A stretch of DNA of 64,000 bases, taken from positions 1-64,000 of the forward strand of contig JAKKUS010001080.1 in NCBI GenBank assembly GCA_023238725.1, written 5' to 3'. A program made the translations under genes and the position numbers. The notes under the pieces are model-generated. The model did no database searches. It saw only the letters and a list, made by a program, of their open reading frames with translations, and had not been told where the DNA came from. The stretch is from Scortum barcoo. Lineage: Eukaryota > Chordata > Actinopteri > Centrarchiformes > Terapontidae. This document shows positions 50,401 through 62,640 of this stretch, piece after piece. Each line of letters opens with the position of its first letter. Within the stretch, counting starts at the first letter, position 1.

Positions 50401-53400
50401 AAAATGTTCCTTTTTAAATGGCAGTTGTCATAACAGCTTTATTTGGGGGGGAGGGTTTGGAGACAGAATAAATCTGTGACGTGCAGTGACACACTAAGTT
50501 TAGAACCACTGACATATCAATAAAACTGGTCCAAAATTGATCATTGATAGCAAATGTAGTAGAAATTGTGTTTGGCAATAACAAATATTAAAATATGGGC
50601 CTTTTTGTAAACACAGACACAAATGAGAAAACAGGCACTGCCAAAAAAAAAAAAACAGAAAGGCGACAGAAAAAAAATACCACCAGCTTTAGTAAATGAT
50701 GGGGCCGTGTGGTGAAATTGAAACTAAGCTTCTGCATTTCACTGCAGGTGAGCTTCCCTGTTCATGCAGACAGAAATAGCTCAGACAGGAGAATCACTCT
50801 GATTAACAGATAGTTCACTTAAAGACCTTGTGACAGAGAGAGCACATGTGCAACCCCAAACCCATCCTTCTGAGAGGAACGACATAATACACCCAGATTG
50901 GGACTGGGCGATGATGTGCCTCCTCCCTTCAGACTAATCAACACTGCATACACAGCTGAGCACTTTATGCTGTGTTAGTGCCATTTCTGTTGTTTGCCCA
51001 ATAGGATGTTACCTGCACAAAAGACTCCATTTTACTATTTGCTGTTTGCCGATGTACGGGTCCAGTTCTCTGACCCTAACCCTCAGACAGTGAATGACAC
51101 AGCACAAAAAGAAAGCTTTTCTTTTTATGACAGAGACAACAGCATAAATGGGTTTTCATTATAGCTCTAAATCTGGAGTGTGTATACCTGCAAATGGAGG
51201 GAAAGAATGAACTGACAAAGATTTTAAGCCAGTTGTTGTTGAATCTGATAATTCCCTGTGGAGTCTCATTAAACTGGTTAGTGGAGACCACACAACTAGT
51301 AATGGTGTGTCTAAGGTTAATAATAATTATATTTTTACAGCAATTCAATTCAAAAGGCACTGTTTCTTTAGCACATTTCATACAAATATTGTGAAGGGAA
51401 ATGAACATTTATCACATTTTTAACTGTGAATCAAAATGTGCATACATACACAAACTAATCATGCAAGAACATGGACGTATTTTACAAGCCGTGCCACAAG
51501 TCTTTCGGTTCATAATAGCAATATATATATATTCATTACACAGTAAGAGTTAACATCTTGAGAATATTTTACTCAATATTTTCCATTTTCTACCATTATC
51601 CCAATTTTCTTTCTGTCTCAGAACATCTAACCTGTTAAAACACGAAGTCACTTTTCATCTGTCAGTAAGGATCTTCACTAAAAACCCTCCATCCACCCCT
51701 GATCCGCCCTCTGTGCAGGACTCCCAAACAACTGCTGCTGTTGGAGTCGATGCAGCGACAAGGGCACGATCCCTCACTGATGGCCCATCCACAAACACTG
51801 GTCATTTGTATTCAGTGACCTTGCCCAGCCAGAGCTAGAGACACCATCTCTGAGGATTGAACCCAGGTTACTGAAGTGGTGGATGGGTGTTCTTTCTGCA
51901 CCATCTGGGCAAAACTATTTTACTTACTGAGTGATTAATAGGTAGCCAGCAATTTTCTTCTTTTTTATTTTCTGTATGTACATTACTGTGAAGAATTATT
52001 ATTTCATATGGACCAAATTCATTGCACAAAAGTCAAGTCAAAGTAACATACAGATGACTAGCAGTGAGTTGAGTGAGCAGTCACTCCTCCCTGCACTCTT
52101 GTATCAGGTCAGGCGGAGCTGAAGTTGTGCATTTTTTATCTGCACTAGTTAATTACATGATTTCATCCATGCATGCATGGTTAGCCACTGCATGTGTTGA
52201 ATAAACAAATGGTGTGGAATCAGAGTCCTTTTACCTGTTTTTAGTTACACTAGCTATTGTCAGACAGTCAAAGTCCCTGTGAGGTTATAAAGGTTACTGG
52301 TGTGCGAGATATGCATGACTGGAATAGTTTTGATTGTTGCTAACAACAATCACCGAGCAGCCTGCTTCATGGCAAACATTCCACAGTAAAGCGTCTTGCA
52401 ATATGCATTTCCTTCAGTTTGATCACCATAACTAATGGGGCATAAATTTATGTCCTATTATAAGGTTTATTTTTAAAGATGAGAGACAAGTACATATCAT
52501 GGACCAAAGCCACAAACTACATTTAAGAAGTTTAAGAAGAACTCCTGATTGACAACTGATATATCTGATTAATGTGTTCACAAAAGAACACAAAAAAATA
52601 ACTGAAATGCACACATGCACACAGTAATACATCCCCTCACAAACACACACTCTTCCCAATCCCCTGCCAGACTTTTCTTCATGCCTGTCTTGTTACTGGC
52701 ATCTCCCTTGACAACTTAAGTCAAATGACTGTCAAAATCCTAACACTACAACGCTGTGCTACTCACCGAATTAACTCTAAGTAATCCATGTGGAATTGAC
52801 TGTTAAGCCTCCACATATTTTCATGACTCCGGAGAGTGGACTTTTCTAGAAACCTGAAAAGTCTTATGCCAATTACAGTTGGCTCTAAGCCTACTGAAGT
52901 TAATACAGCCGCAAAAGCGCCACACAATCTCACTGTTGTGTAATATTTCCTCACCTCTTTTTGTATCACCAGCTTCATTTTTGACCTCTAGCAGGTCAGT
53001 GAAACTGACATCTGGATAAATGTGGGGAGACATTAAAGCTCCATTAAGCAATATGTTTAATATCAACATTAAAGCAAATGACTGTCACACCAAGGTCACT
53101 TGACAAAGTCACTCATGACTGCAGACGAGTTGCTTCTGGCTTTCCAAAGATCATAGATGAAGCACAGAGGAGATCACGCCTTTGCAGTTGTAGCGCCCAA
53201 ACTGCCTCTGCATGTTAGGCTGGCCCCCACACTGCCTGTTTTCAAATCCTGTTTTAAGACACATCTTTATTCCCTGGCTTAGTTTTTGCTTTTTGGGCAT
53301 TGTACAGCACTTTGCTGTCATGCTTTATAAATAAAATTGGATTGGATGCGTCATGTGAAAGGGTTGATTGTTTCAGAGAATTAAAGACACAGCTCAGTAA

Positions 53401-56400
53401 GTCTCCGCAGCCTTTAGCCTCCTGTAGATAAACTGTTTGAGCAGGCAGGCTCAGACAATCTCACTGTGAAGAACCAAAGTAAAATGGTGTCGAAAGGCCC
53501 AGGTGTTTTCCTCAGGAACTGGCAGGGACCAAAGCAGAGCAATAAGGCCAGATAACATCAGCAGGAGGCTCATGTGGCTGTTTCTGTGAGGTCTTTTAGT
53601 TGTCTTTCTGCCTCTTGCTGGTCCAAAGAGATGAATGCAACTTTAACATTTGCATTACAGCTGGATGCATTATGAAACACTTTGTGCTACTAAGTGTTTG
53701 TTATCTGTTTGCTTCCGGTGAACTGCAGAAGCTGGCTGTAATTCTATTAAGAGTCCACCTCTGTAAACACTGTCACTGTCATTTTGGTCAGGAGGTTGAG
53801 TGTGCAGTGTTGTTAGAGTACCGAGAGTGTAAGTGAGAACATGCATGTTTTTTTAAAGCATTTCAAAAGGTTATAAGATGTGTTTTGGGACTGTGTGTGT
53901 GTTTGTGTTTAAGCGACAGTGGTGTGCAGTAAGAACAGGGAGCGAAGATAAAGACGGTTCAAGAAAAAGCGAGAGAAACGAGACAGATCGTGATTTAAGA
54001 GGGTGTTTTTAGAGAGGATTAACTACTTCGACTAATGATGCTGCCCTGGCTGCTGGAGCTTCATTATTCTCTACTTTCGTTCTTTGTCTCATTGAAGCTC
54101 TGGCGCAACGAGGATAAGTAAGACCTCAATTTCTAACCCTCTACTATAAAGCTACAAGCCCTGGAGGAGATGTAACGAGAAAAAGTGCTGTATTTGTGGG
54201 ATTCTGTCTAATAATAAAAACATTAAGAGCGTGAATTTGCATTTGAAGGCCGACTGTGAATTTCAGACTAATTTACCTGAAATGCTCATCAAATATAGCA
54301 CCGCAGTTTAAAAGAGCAAGACCGCATGAGCTTAAGATATCAGCGTAATGTGGGTGCGTGTCAAATGCTTTACTCCTGACACATACATCCCAACAGCATA
54401 TGGAAGAGGCTAGAATGTAATGTAATGTAAAAGGGCCATCAAGACGTTTAATGAATATTGCTGAGGGTCCTGTTAAATAACTTTTCCACGGGTAGCAGGG
54501 TGCGTTGGGAGAGAAATGCTCCCGTGACCTTGTTTAAGCCCTGCGGTACCTCAGATTGTGACAGGCTAATTAATGAACTGCTATTTTCACCTATAAAAAT
54601 ATGCTAAGTTGAAGAGAGGTATGTACGCTTGCGTATGTGGAGTACTAAATAGCAAAGGGCCTTGGGCTTAATTAATGAACCTTGGCAAATTGTGTGTGTG
54701 TGTGGGTATGGGAGTGTAGTTGTGTTCCCTCTGTTTTGTACCAAAAGAAACGGTCTGCAGGAAACGGGAGAGTGAGGCTAACTTGGCTTCCCGCTGCTTT
54801 GCCCAGAGGTACTAATAGATTTGGCTGGAGTTCTTTCTGACCCATTTTTCCACTATATATGTTCCCTCCCGTGCATATTTGTAGTGGGGCACAAATACAG
54901 TAAAGGTGGCATAATTTGTCACCCGAAAAACATTCTTAAGTGTTCATCTAAAAAAGTAATACAAAAACAAAACAATGCAATTCTTACTTAAACAGATTAA
55001 CCAGACTCTTTGAAACTAATCTTCTAAATGTGTCTTTCTGATCGTCCTCATAATTCTGTATTCCCTGCATCTCTGCATTTAACTGTAAAGAAAATAACTG
55101 TGTGTTGTTTGTCTGATGAATAGAAAATCAGATTTGTGTCACCAAGTTAAAAAACAAAACAAAACAAAACACCAGAGTAGGAAATTGCACTATCCATCTC
55201 AGCAAAAATGCCTATTTACTGTTGGCAAATTGCTCTTACAGACACCGGCTATCATTATTCATCAAACGAACCTCTGCAACTGACACTTTGTCAGTGAATA
55301 TATCATCTTTTATTACATCTCCCCACCAAAACAAAAGCATCCTCCTTCAGTGGAAAAGGGCTGTGGCTGAATATCTATTAAGCATTAATCCGTTCTTCTT
55401 CTGTCATTTTCACTGAAAACACTAATCTGTTTGAGGAGAACTTTTTGGGAGACTTAAAACAACCTCTATATTTTGGTTTCCCGGAGTGACAGTATTTATA
55501 TTCCTTTACTGGTGGCTGTAGCTCTTTGACAATAAAAGAAGAATAATGAATATCTATTTTGTAATTTTAGCCAAGTATAGGGGGGCACTTCAAGCGAGCG
55601 GGGCGCTGAACTATATTGATGACAATGTGGTTTGAACTAATAGCCTTTTAAAATGAGCTATTGATCCTTCCTGGTAATTATTTTAAAGGGGAACCTTGAA
55701 CAGAAAACAACTTTGAGGATGGACTCAAAGTGTGAAGGAACAGGGAAGGATATGCTCACTTAACAGGCATCCAGCAAAATGTCTATACAAAGAAAAGCTT
55801 GCAGTGTTTGAGTGAAGAGAAGATTTGCAAGTGTTTTAACTGATTTAAAACAAATCACGTTTGGTAGCGTCCGTGTTAAAGAAAGTCTAATAGCGTCTGG
55901 GAGAGGGTGGCAGAGATCGAGTAGGTGCTTTTGAAATCTGATCTCTCTTGTTAATCAAGTCCTGATTCACTTTCCCGCAGATCAAATAGAGAATTTACGA
56001 TGCATCACTTAACTGAAATAAAACCTCATTAAGTAAATCATATTTGTCAGTGACATGGGGTTGATTACACTCCTAAAAACGAATTGAAGTTTATCATCAA
56101 AATACTCAGCAGACTGTGCGCATTTGGCCTCTATATCTACCCATATCCACCCAATCTACGCTGCTCTGATGGTGTGTGCTACAGAAATGAGTGCTGAAAC
56201 CTGGTGGTTTACTCTCAGTAGCATGAACAGAAAATACCACTGAAAAATTAATCAAAACTGTAATGAGAAACATACTGGTTTAAATCTTTTGCATGTCTGT
56301 TGAATGTTGACTGAATATGTGTATTTTCATGTTAAACACTAAATGCTCTTGTATTTTGTAACTTGGAACAAAACACCTCCACACTGACAAAAAAAACAAA

Positions 56401-57318
56401 ACAAAAGATGCAAAAAGAGTCAGTTTAATACACGTGCAAAAGGAGGCACTGTGGAAAAAATTGACAAGTGAATGTGAAAAATTAAGGTAGTCTATAAGCG
56501 AAACACGTTCACTTTTAAGTCACAGCTTTCCACATCAGCTTCTGCACAATAAATAATTTTATCCACAGAGAATCTCTTTTTGATATAATCTGACTATACA
56601 CATCTGACACCACCTTGTGAAAAGCCTGGATTCAAGAGCACAAATCCTTTCACATTTATTTCTCTAGTGTCTAACAAAGAGCAGAAGTTAGGGGTTCCTA
56701 AACAAATTTATATCCAGTGGCACTGTGACTCCATTTTGTGTACCTTAAACTCTAAGCACCACTATGAGAAATTTGATGACCTTCAATAAAAAAAGTCGTA
56801 CCTTCCACTCCACTTATACACTTGACGCGGTCGCGGACCTCCACGTTGTATCCCTCAAACGACATGAAGACTCCATCGGGGTGGTAAGGTTCACGCTGCG
56901 TGTAAACCTTTGAGTAGCTGTGCTGGAACTCAAATCGATCGTAGCCGTCGTACTGCACCACTTTGCCATACACTTCAAAGTATTTCTCCATCCAGCTGAA
57001 GGGCAGGTAGATCTCTCCTCCCTCACGCCGGCCTTTGATGGTAGATTCGTCATTGATCAGGCAGTCGATTTCTTCGTACTTGATCCCGCCGACGACCCCG
57101 ACAACAGGCGGCGGCTCTGGGGGTTGCGGAGGGTGCTGCTGGCTGCTGATGCTAGCATCCCCCACCCTGGGACTTGGAGCCACCAGGGCAGCGCGGGGCA
57201 GGAAGCGCAGGGAGGTGTCACTGGAGCAGCGGTTCCATAGCAACACAGTGATGAGCGTGAAGAGGGCGCAGATAACGATGAGGGTCTTGTAGTTTACCCG
57301 AGCAGCCAGGCAGCGCAT
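42351..57318 (-). CDS. glce: D-glucuronyl C5-epimerase, 4 coding exons
   Basis: This Golgi enzyme converts D-glucuronic to L-iduronic acid in N-sulfated heparan sulfate/heparin precursors, giving the chains the flexibility needed for growth-factor binding. Exons 56802-57318, 49936-50181, 43657-43949 and 42351-43082 join in frame to 595 aa (human 617). It is a type II membrane protein: short cytosolic MRCLAARVNYKT, then a membrane anchor (about residues 12-28), then a Pro-rich stem (about 60-75) that diverges from human. After that, KYEEIDCLINDE onward is highly conserved to the RAKHN end. The three catalytic tyrosines known from the zebrafish and human enzymes (human Y500, Y560, Y578) correspond to Y478 (EEYPTTPSSF), Y538 (SIYDLRHFM) and Y556 (RWDYHTTHINQL), all in the last exon. 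An upstream in-frame GTG two codons before the ATG is not used as start, because MRCLAARV matches the human N-terminus. Confidence 0.97.
43390..43605 (+). repeat. Dispersed 'GGGCTGCAACTA / GATTAAT' repeat copy
   Basis: It starts 'cagggctgtaactattgatt' with 'tgattaatccaatgattatt' and ends 'aatttctatcaatccactga' plus 'taaactaattgttttagttc'. The middle is shortened. It lies in GLCE intron 3, close to exon 3. Confidence 0.55.
44389..44428. repeat. (TG)20 microsatellite
   Basis: Uninterrupted TG dinucleotides in GLCE intron 2. They create a spurious Cys-Val open frame on the plus strand. Confidence 0.97.
45495..45755 (-). repeat. Dispersed 'GGGCTGCAACTA / GATTAAT' repeat copy
   Basis: It contains 'tgaaatgctgaaaaatgcca', 'cagagcttcccagagcaaga' and, at the end, 'tcaactaattgatcaactaa' followed by 'ccttccagccctac'. 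These match the family consensus as I remember it. Confidence 0.55.
46851..47400. repeat. Purine-rich (GA-rich) tract in GLCE intron 2
   Basis: Over about 550 bp the plus strand is strongly biased to A and G, most sharply at 46851-46980 and 47221-47400, including an (AG)8 run at 47241-47256. The GLCE transcript therefore has a long pyrimidine-rich intronic stretch here. Several minus-strand open frames rich in Ser/Pro/Leu result from this bias and are not genes. Confidence 0.75.
51661..51912 (-). mobile_element. tRNA-derived SINE
   Basis: On the minus strand an A-box-like TGGTGCAGAAAG (51892-51903) is followed about 40 nt later by a perfect B-box GGTTCAATCC (51854-51863), the spacing of an internal RNA polymerase III promoter. 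A non-tRNA body of about 190 nt follows, ending near 51661. The anticodon region is degenerate and there is no good cloverleaf, so this is a SINE head and not a functional tRNA gene. Confidence 0.55.
53170..53345 (+). pseudogene. Degenerate LINE ORF2 C-terminus and 3' tail
   Basis: From 53178 the plus strand reads AFAVVAPKLPLHVRLAPTLP and continues VFKSCFKTHLYSLA, then TAG (53280-53282). This is the 'fSvvaPrlWNsLP...FKsrLKThLf' ending typical of L2/Rex/CR1-like LINE reverse transcriptase proteins, with the WNS part deleted. The tail that follows has 'gtacagcactttgctgtc', 'tataaataaa' and a terminal ATTGG repeat. No intact upstream ORF remains. Confidence 0.65.
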
Positions 57319-60300
57319 GGTCACAACTCGTCTGCATTACACAAACACAAGGTATACGTTAGAAGCATGTGTGGATAATAAATCCTCTGGTATCGGCACA
57401 TGAAGAAATGTACACCCTACAGCTCTCTGCCAGCCTGATGTGAAATACTACTGAAGCACTGCGATTATAAAGGGAGCAAAGGACAATGTGAAGAAAGTGC
57501 AAATCTAAATACAGTGATGTAAATTCATCTGATGCAACTTTCATAACAAAGTTAAGTACATTTAAATTTATACATCAAGACACTGGGAGAAATCAGGTCA
57601 CACAGGAAATCCTACAACACTTTGATATAAACGGTAGTAACCTGGTCACTGTAAAATCTGCCTTTTCACACGCAGCAGTGCAGTAATAAGATTTCTCCTC
57701 TACCTCTGACTTGAAGCTGTGGCTTTACAAGGCACTTTTTTTTTGTCTGAGCATTTGGACTGACTGAGAGGGACAGGCTGTGTGTGTGTGCACAGTTTTT
57801 TCTTTTCTGTCAAATGTTTAGCAGTGGAAACGGACTTATCTAGACTTCTAGAGGCTACTTAGTGTCAGTTTCGGTTTTAGTCAGGCTTTTAAGAAAATAC
57901 ATTTGAAAATGTGATCCATTGCATGTGGAAGGAAAGATTTCTTTTATCCTGCAGTTCTTGTGTATCAGCGGTCCGTCTGAAGTCTTTCTCATGCATGCGT
58001 CCATTTTAAAAGCTGATTGGAAACCTGGTTACGTGTATACATGATCAAGACATCAGCTCTCTCCAGGAGAGCTCTAGCCAGGGAAATCTCTAATCCCCTA
58101 CCCTGATTACTGAGACCAGATTTCTGGTTTACCTGACACTGTGACCTGGTTAGTTAAGTGCATGTAAACTGTACTGAGCGACATAACCGATCAACTTTTT
58201 TGCAATTAGTAGAAAAACGTCTACTGCAAATAAGCTGCATGCAATGCTGTAAAGGAACAGTGTACTACAGAGATTTTCCTCATCATTTCATGAAGCACTA
58301 CATAAACCCAAGAGACTGCTGTGTGGAACAACTTTCCCTAAATAGATGACAAGTTGTAATTTGTGTCAAACATACATTTTTGTACACTTTTGTTTTGTCT
58401 AGCTGCGGATGAGTCACAGGCACATGAGGACAGAGTAAATGTAGAGTCTGCTGGTAATTATGACTGGACACTGCAAACTAAACCAAATTTGATGTGGTCA
58501 CACATGCAAATTGGCAGGTTTGTGACCAATAAGAGGCTCTGGATTGTGCTTTGATTGCCAGTGTATGCAAGTGTGTCTCATTTACTACCAAACAAACAAC
58601 CACTGTCTTTTGGTCCAGTTGGCCATCATGTTTACTTCTCGTGTTTGGGAGCTTGCTCTTCTCATCTCATCAAGACAGAAAGAAGCATACTTACTAAAAT
58701 GGCAAACTATTAAACCTTCAAACACACAGTCCTCAAGATGCAACACAAGCCACGTCTCCCTCCTCAGTGGCTACCAGAAAAAAAATCTAAAATTAATTTA
58801 AGAGGTTCTCTCTATTTTATTTTGGAGCATTGCAATGAACAGCAGCTGTTGTTATGTAAATTACTGCATCTTTAGATCCTTTAGACTCTCTGCACAATTT
58901 CCCTTTTGAAAGGTTTACACTACCACTAGCAATTAAGTTGTACATTAAAATTTCTAAATTCAATTGCAACATAAAGGTTACTGTCACTAGATAATTGTTT
59001 AGATCATCACTATATCAGATTATGCATTATGCACATTTCCAATTTATACATTTCTATATTTTCATAATCTGATTTTATTTTAAACTTCTCTTTACAGAGT
59101 TGTTATTGAAGTGACTTGACTTCACAACAACATAGTCAATGGCAGTTTGAGAACATCTGAGTCTGAACAAACTCCCACTTTAATTACAGGTTTGATGATG
59201 GACTTATTCTATATGAATGGGGACCTCAAATGATACAACAGGCTAATCAGGCATTTTCACCAAGCCAGAAAGAATTCACACACTGAGGTTTCCTCCTCCA
59301 CACTAATTATAAGCTTACTGCTCATGGAATTTACTATTACAGTGATGACAGAGTTAGGTCCTCTGATGACATGAAGAGGAGGAAATTCATTACTCTCCAA
59401 GTTCCTTTCACTATTTCAGCTTTAACTAGCCACTTCTAAAGGTCAGCTCAATTAATGGGCATTAATTGGACGAAAGCAATATGCTACAGCGCTGCAGAGA
59501 CAATTTCCAGTGCTTGTGGCCTCTTGAACAAAATTAATGTCTTAGATGACTCTTCATAAATGGAAAAGTGGACTTCCAGAGTGCTTTAATAACTCAAAGT
59601 TGAGGTTATGCAAGTTGCAGAATTAAGGCTTAAAGGGGTTGAGAACTGTCCATTTAAAATCTTTTTCTCCAATCTCAAACTAAATCACTGAGGAAAATAC
59701 AATAAGCACTGGTATAACACTTTTTGCTGTTGTTTTTCAGTCAGTGGTGGAGAAAAAAAAGGAGCTTTGGAGTATCTCTGCTCCTGATAAATTATTGCCA
59801 CACATAGAAACTATCATTGATATTTAGAGAAATGTCAGCCTGGTGCAGTGATGAAAGATTGGGCCAACGGGAGCTCTGACAATGCTGAAAATGCGAGGGG
59901 ACTGCACCCTGAAAGATAAGTAGGGCCGGCCCTGTCAGGGAACCGACTATAAATAATTGGCTCTTTTTATAGTGATTCGTCACTAGTGTTGAGCTCAGGC
60001 TCAAGGTGGATAGACATGGACTTAAGCACTGCAGCATGGAGAGAATCCTAATGCCTACCGCTGACTATGAGACGATTCGTCTTTAGTCACGTCTCATTTC
60101 CTGAACGAAATTTAATGATGCAGCGACAGCACGCAGTCTGGAGGAGGTGTTGGTGTCACAGTTAAGCAAAGAAAAGATGCAGTTTGCTTACGGATCAGAA
60201 ATCATGAACGTTCTGATTCAGGTTATATCCCACTCCATCTCAACCACGTGACAAACAAAAAACATTTAGCACATTTGCTACGTGGCTGAAAATACCTCCG

Positions 60301-62384
60301 GAGGTAAAACTCAACTAGAAACCGACAGGAAATTTCTTGTAAACAAAACAAAAAAAAGAGACCAAGAAAGACAGTGCAGGTTCTGAATCAGCGAGTTAAA
60401 TGCAGCCTACACTTTAGACTTTTCTTTCTGTCGTGACTTATCTATATTGGCTCATGTTCCATACAATATTTAATACTGCTCATGGTACAAAACATGCAAT
60501 AACGATTCAAGCGATCATTACGAGCCTCAGGCATAAAGCCAATAAACTTCTTCCATCTAAATTAAAATACATATGCAGACTGAAATCCACATTAAGTGTA
60601 ATAGCATTTTTTTCTATGTTCACTAAACTAAGATTCCACTGAACAATTTAGTATAACAACGTCGTAAATGTACTCTTGACTGTGTTTTCATAAAAGAAGA
60701 CGTTTGTACATTACATCTGCTGCCATGCACATGTTAATTATGAGAAAAACAACATTTAGCTCTTTGCTCAGACAGTAGCTGCATTGTCTCTGGAGTATTT
60801 TGACTCAAGATTCTTTTACATCTATTAGGAGTCTGTTCTCACCAGAAAAACAACAGCATCGGTTGTTTGCTCAGAAGCCTGGAAAGATTTATGTTTAGGG
60901 TTCCCCGACAAGTTGTTTGAATTAATGACCGTCGCTCGGCAGCAAAAACAGAAATTGTGTTTTATTGTTATGCGGACACAAAACCTGTTGGGGAGGAGGT
61001 CAGAATGGCTGGCTGAGAGTATAATATGTATGAATTCAACATCGCAGACTGCAGTGTGCGTCCTGTCTCCTATCAACTGTCCACTTGATTCACTTTGTTT
61101 ACCATAAATGTCATATTTCCCTACCTTTAACTATAATCTTTAGCTAACATCATCATATATTAACCACAGAGGTGGAAGATCAGAAAAATACCTTATGGAT
61201 TATTTTTGGAACAGACGCAAGCATCATTTTTATATCATCTAGGTATGAGGACTTGTTTATACGATATGTCTGTAATCCGCTGGTTATCAGTTCAACTCAG
61301 AAAGTGTCACATAGATATAATCCCACTGGTAATAACGCGGTTTTGATCTGGAATGAAAACCACACTCACATAAAATATATAAAGAAAGACAGATGTAACT
61401 GGACAGGAGGTGAAAGACAATCCTGTTGGAGGATAAAAGTCTTCCATGCTTGACAGATTAAGGAAAATGACTCTGGAAAACAAAAGCAGCTTTTCAGTTT
61501 ACGTGCTTCCAGTGTCCCGTCTCTGGAAATTGAAAAGTGCCTGAAATAGCTTGTTTTTTTTTTTTCGATGGCATCGTTCTTTATGAATACCTAAATGATC
61601 AATCCTACTGTATGTATGCAGGCTGGTGAAAGTAATGATGGGTGTATTGCTTATTTATTTATTCTTATTTTTTTTTTTTTCAAATCAATCAAATCCCGTT
61701 CCTCTTGTGCATCTATACACAAACCACAAGGCATGCATTTTTGTACGGAAATACACCATTATCACCAATAGAAATCCAAAGAATGGGATCATTACAGTGT
61801 ACAATATTCTGAGGTCAACCCTCTGCCAAGTATTTGCTTGAATGAAACTGATGATGGCAGCAGTTTGTGATGCTGTGTAATTAAATAATGCTCACATTGA
61901 CAAGGTCTCTGTGTTCCAATAATGTTGACTTAATACAATATACTATAGGGAAAATACCTAACAAGCTATAACTTGATATTAACTGAGGAGTTGTATGACA
62001 ATGCCAAGTGTGAGTAATTTTACACTCATTCAAGATGAGCTGGAAGGATGTGTGGGAAGTTTAGGGCCACTTGATAATTTAATCCCCATATAAACAAGAG
62101 ATGAATTTAAATGATCAGAGGATGAACAGAGTTGCACTGAGTTGCTACTTAGAAGGAAATTAGTTGTAAAACACTTTGGTCTTATTGAACAATGCTGAGA
62201 TGGTTGCATAGCGTTGTCTTCCTCGTGTTAAGTATTTATGGGTGCTAGGTTTAACTTAACAAGGACAGGAAGTAGTGGAAACAGCAGAAGTACTTTTTTC
62301 TAAGTGACCTTACTTTATTAATACAATAGTAATAATAAAAGGTTAGTAGTTATATTAAGCCATTTGGAAACTTCACATCAACTT

Positions 62385-62640
62385 GTATGAAACTATAAAC
62401 TGATTAATAGATTTGTCATAAACATTTTTTCCAAAACTGTCAAACATTCACTGTTTTCAGCTTCTCTAGTTTAAGATTTTTCTACTTTTCTTTGTTATAT
62501 GTGATATTAAAATCACAATCACAATGACAGTCGGTCAAACAAAATAAGTGATCAGAAGGGGCTCTAAAAATTGGTATCTACAGTTTTCACTGTTTTCTGA
62601 TATTTAACATTTAAGAAAATAATCGTGAAGTGAATGAATG
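62385..62640 (-). repeat. Dispersed 'GGGCTGCAACTA / GATTAAT' repeat copy
   Basis: It contains 'ctataaactgattaatagat', 'gtcggtcaaacaaaataagt', 'gaaggggctctaaaaattgg' and 'agttttcactgttttctgat' in the order expected of this family. The terminal part is truncated. Confidence 0.5.

Larger units (their letters stand above)
50182..56801. other. GLCE intron 1 (between coding exons 1 and 2)
   Basis: A 6.6-kb intron. It holds a tRNA-derived SINE (51.66-51.91 kb), a LINE tail (53.17-53.35 kb) and otherwise unique, AT-rich sequence. The part at about 54.45-54.70 kb is relatively GC-rich, with TTAATTAATGAA-type homeodomain-like motifs. No extra coding exon is evident. Confidence 0.6.

Noticed and set aside
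51850..51912. Possible tRNA gene
   Set aside because: A- and B-box-like motifs are present but the stems do not pair into a cloverleaf; a SINE head explains it better.
57322..57324. Alternative GTG start for GLCE giving MTMRC...
   Set aside because: The downstream ATG at 57316-57318 matches the conserved MRCLAARV N-terminus; GTG initiation is not expected.
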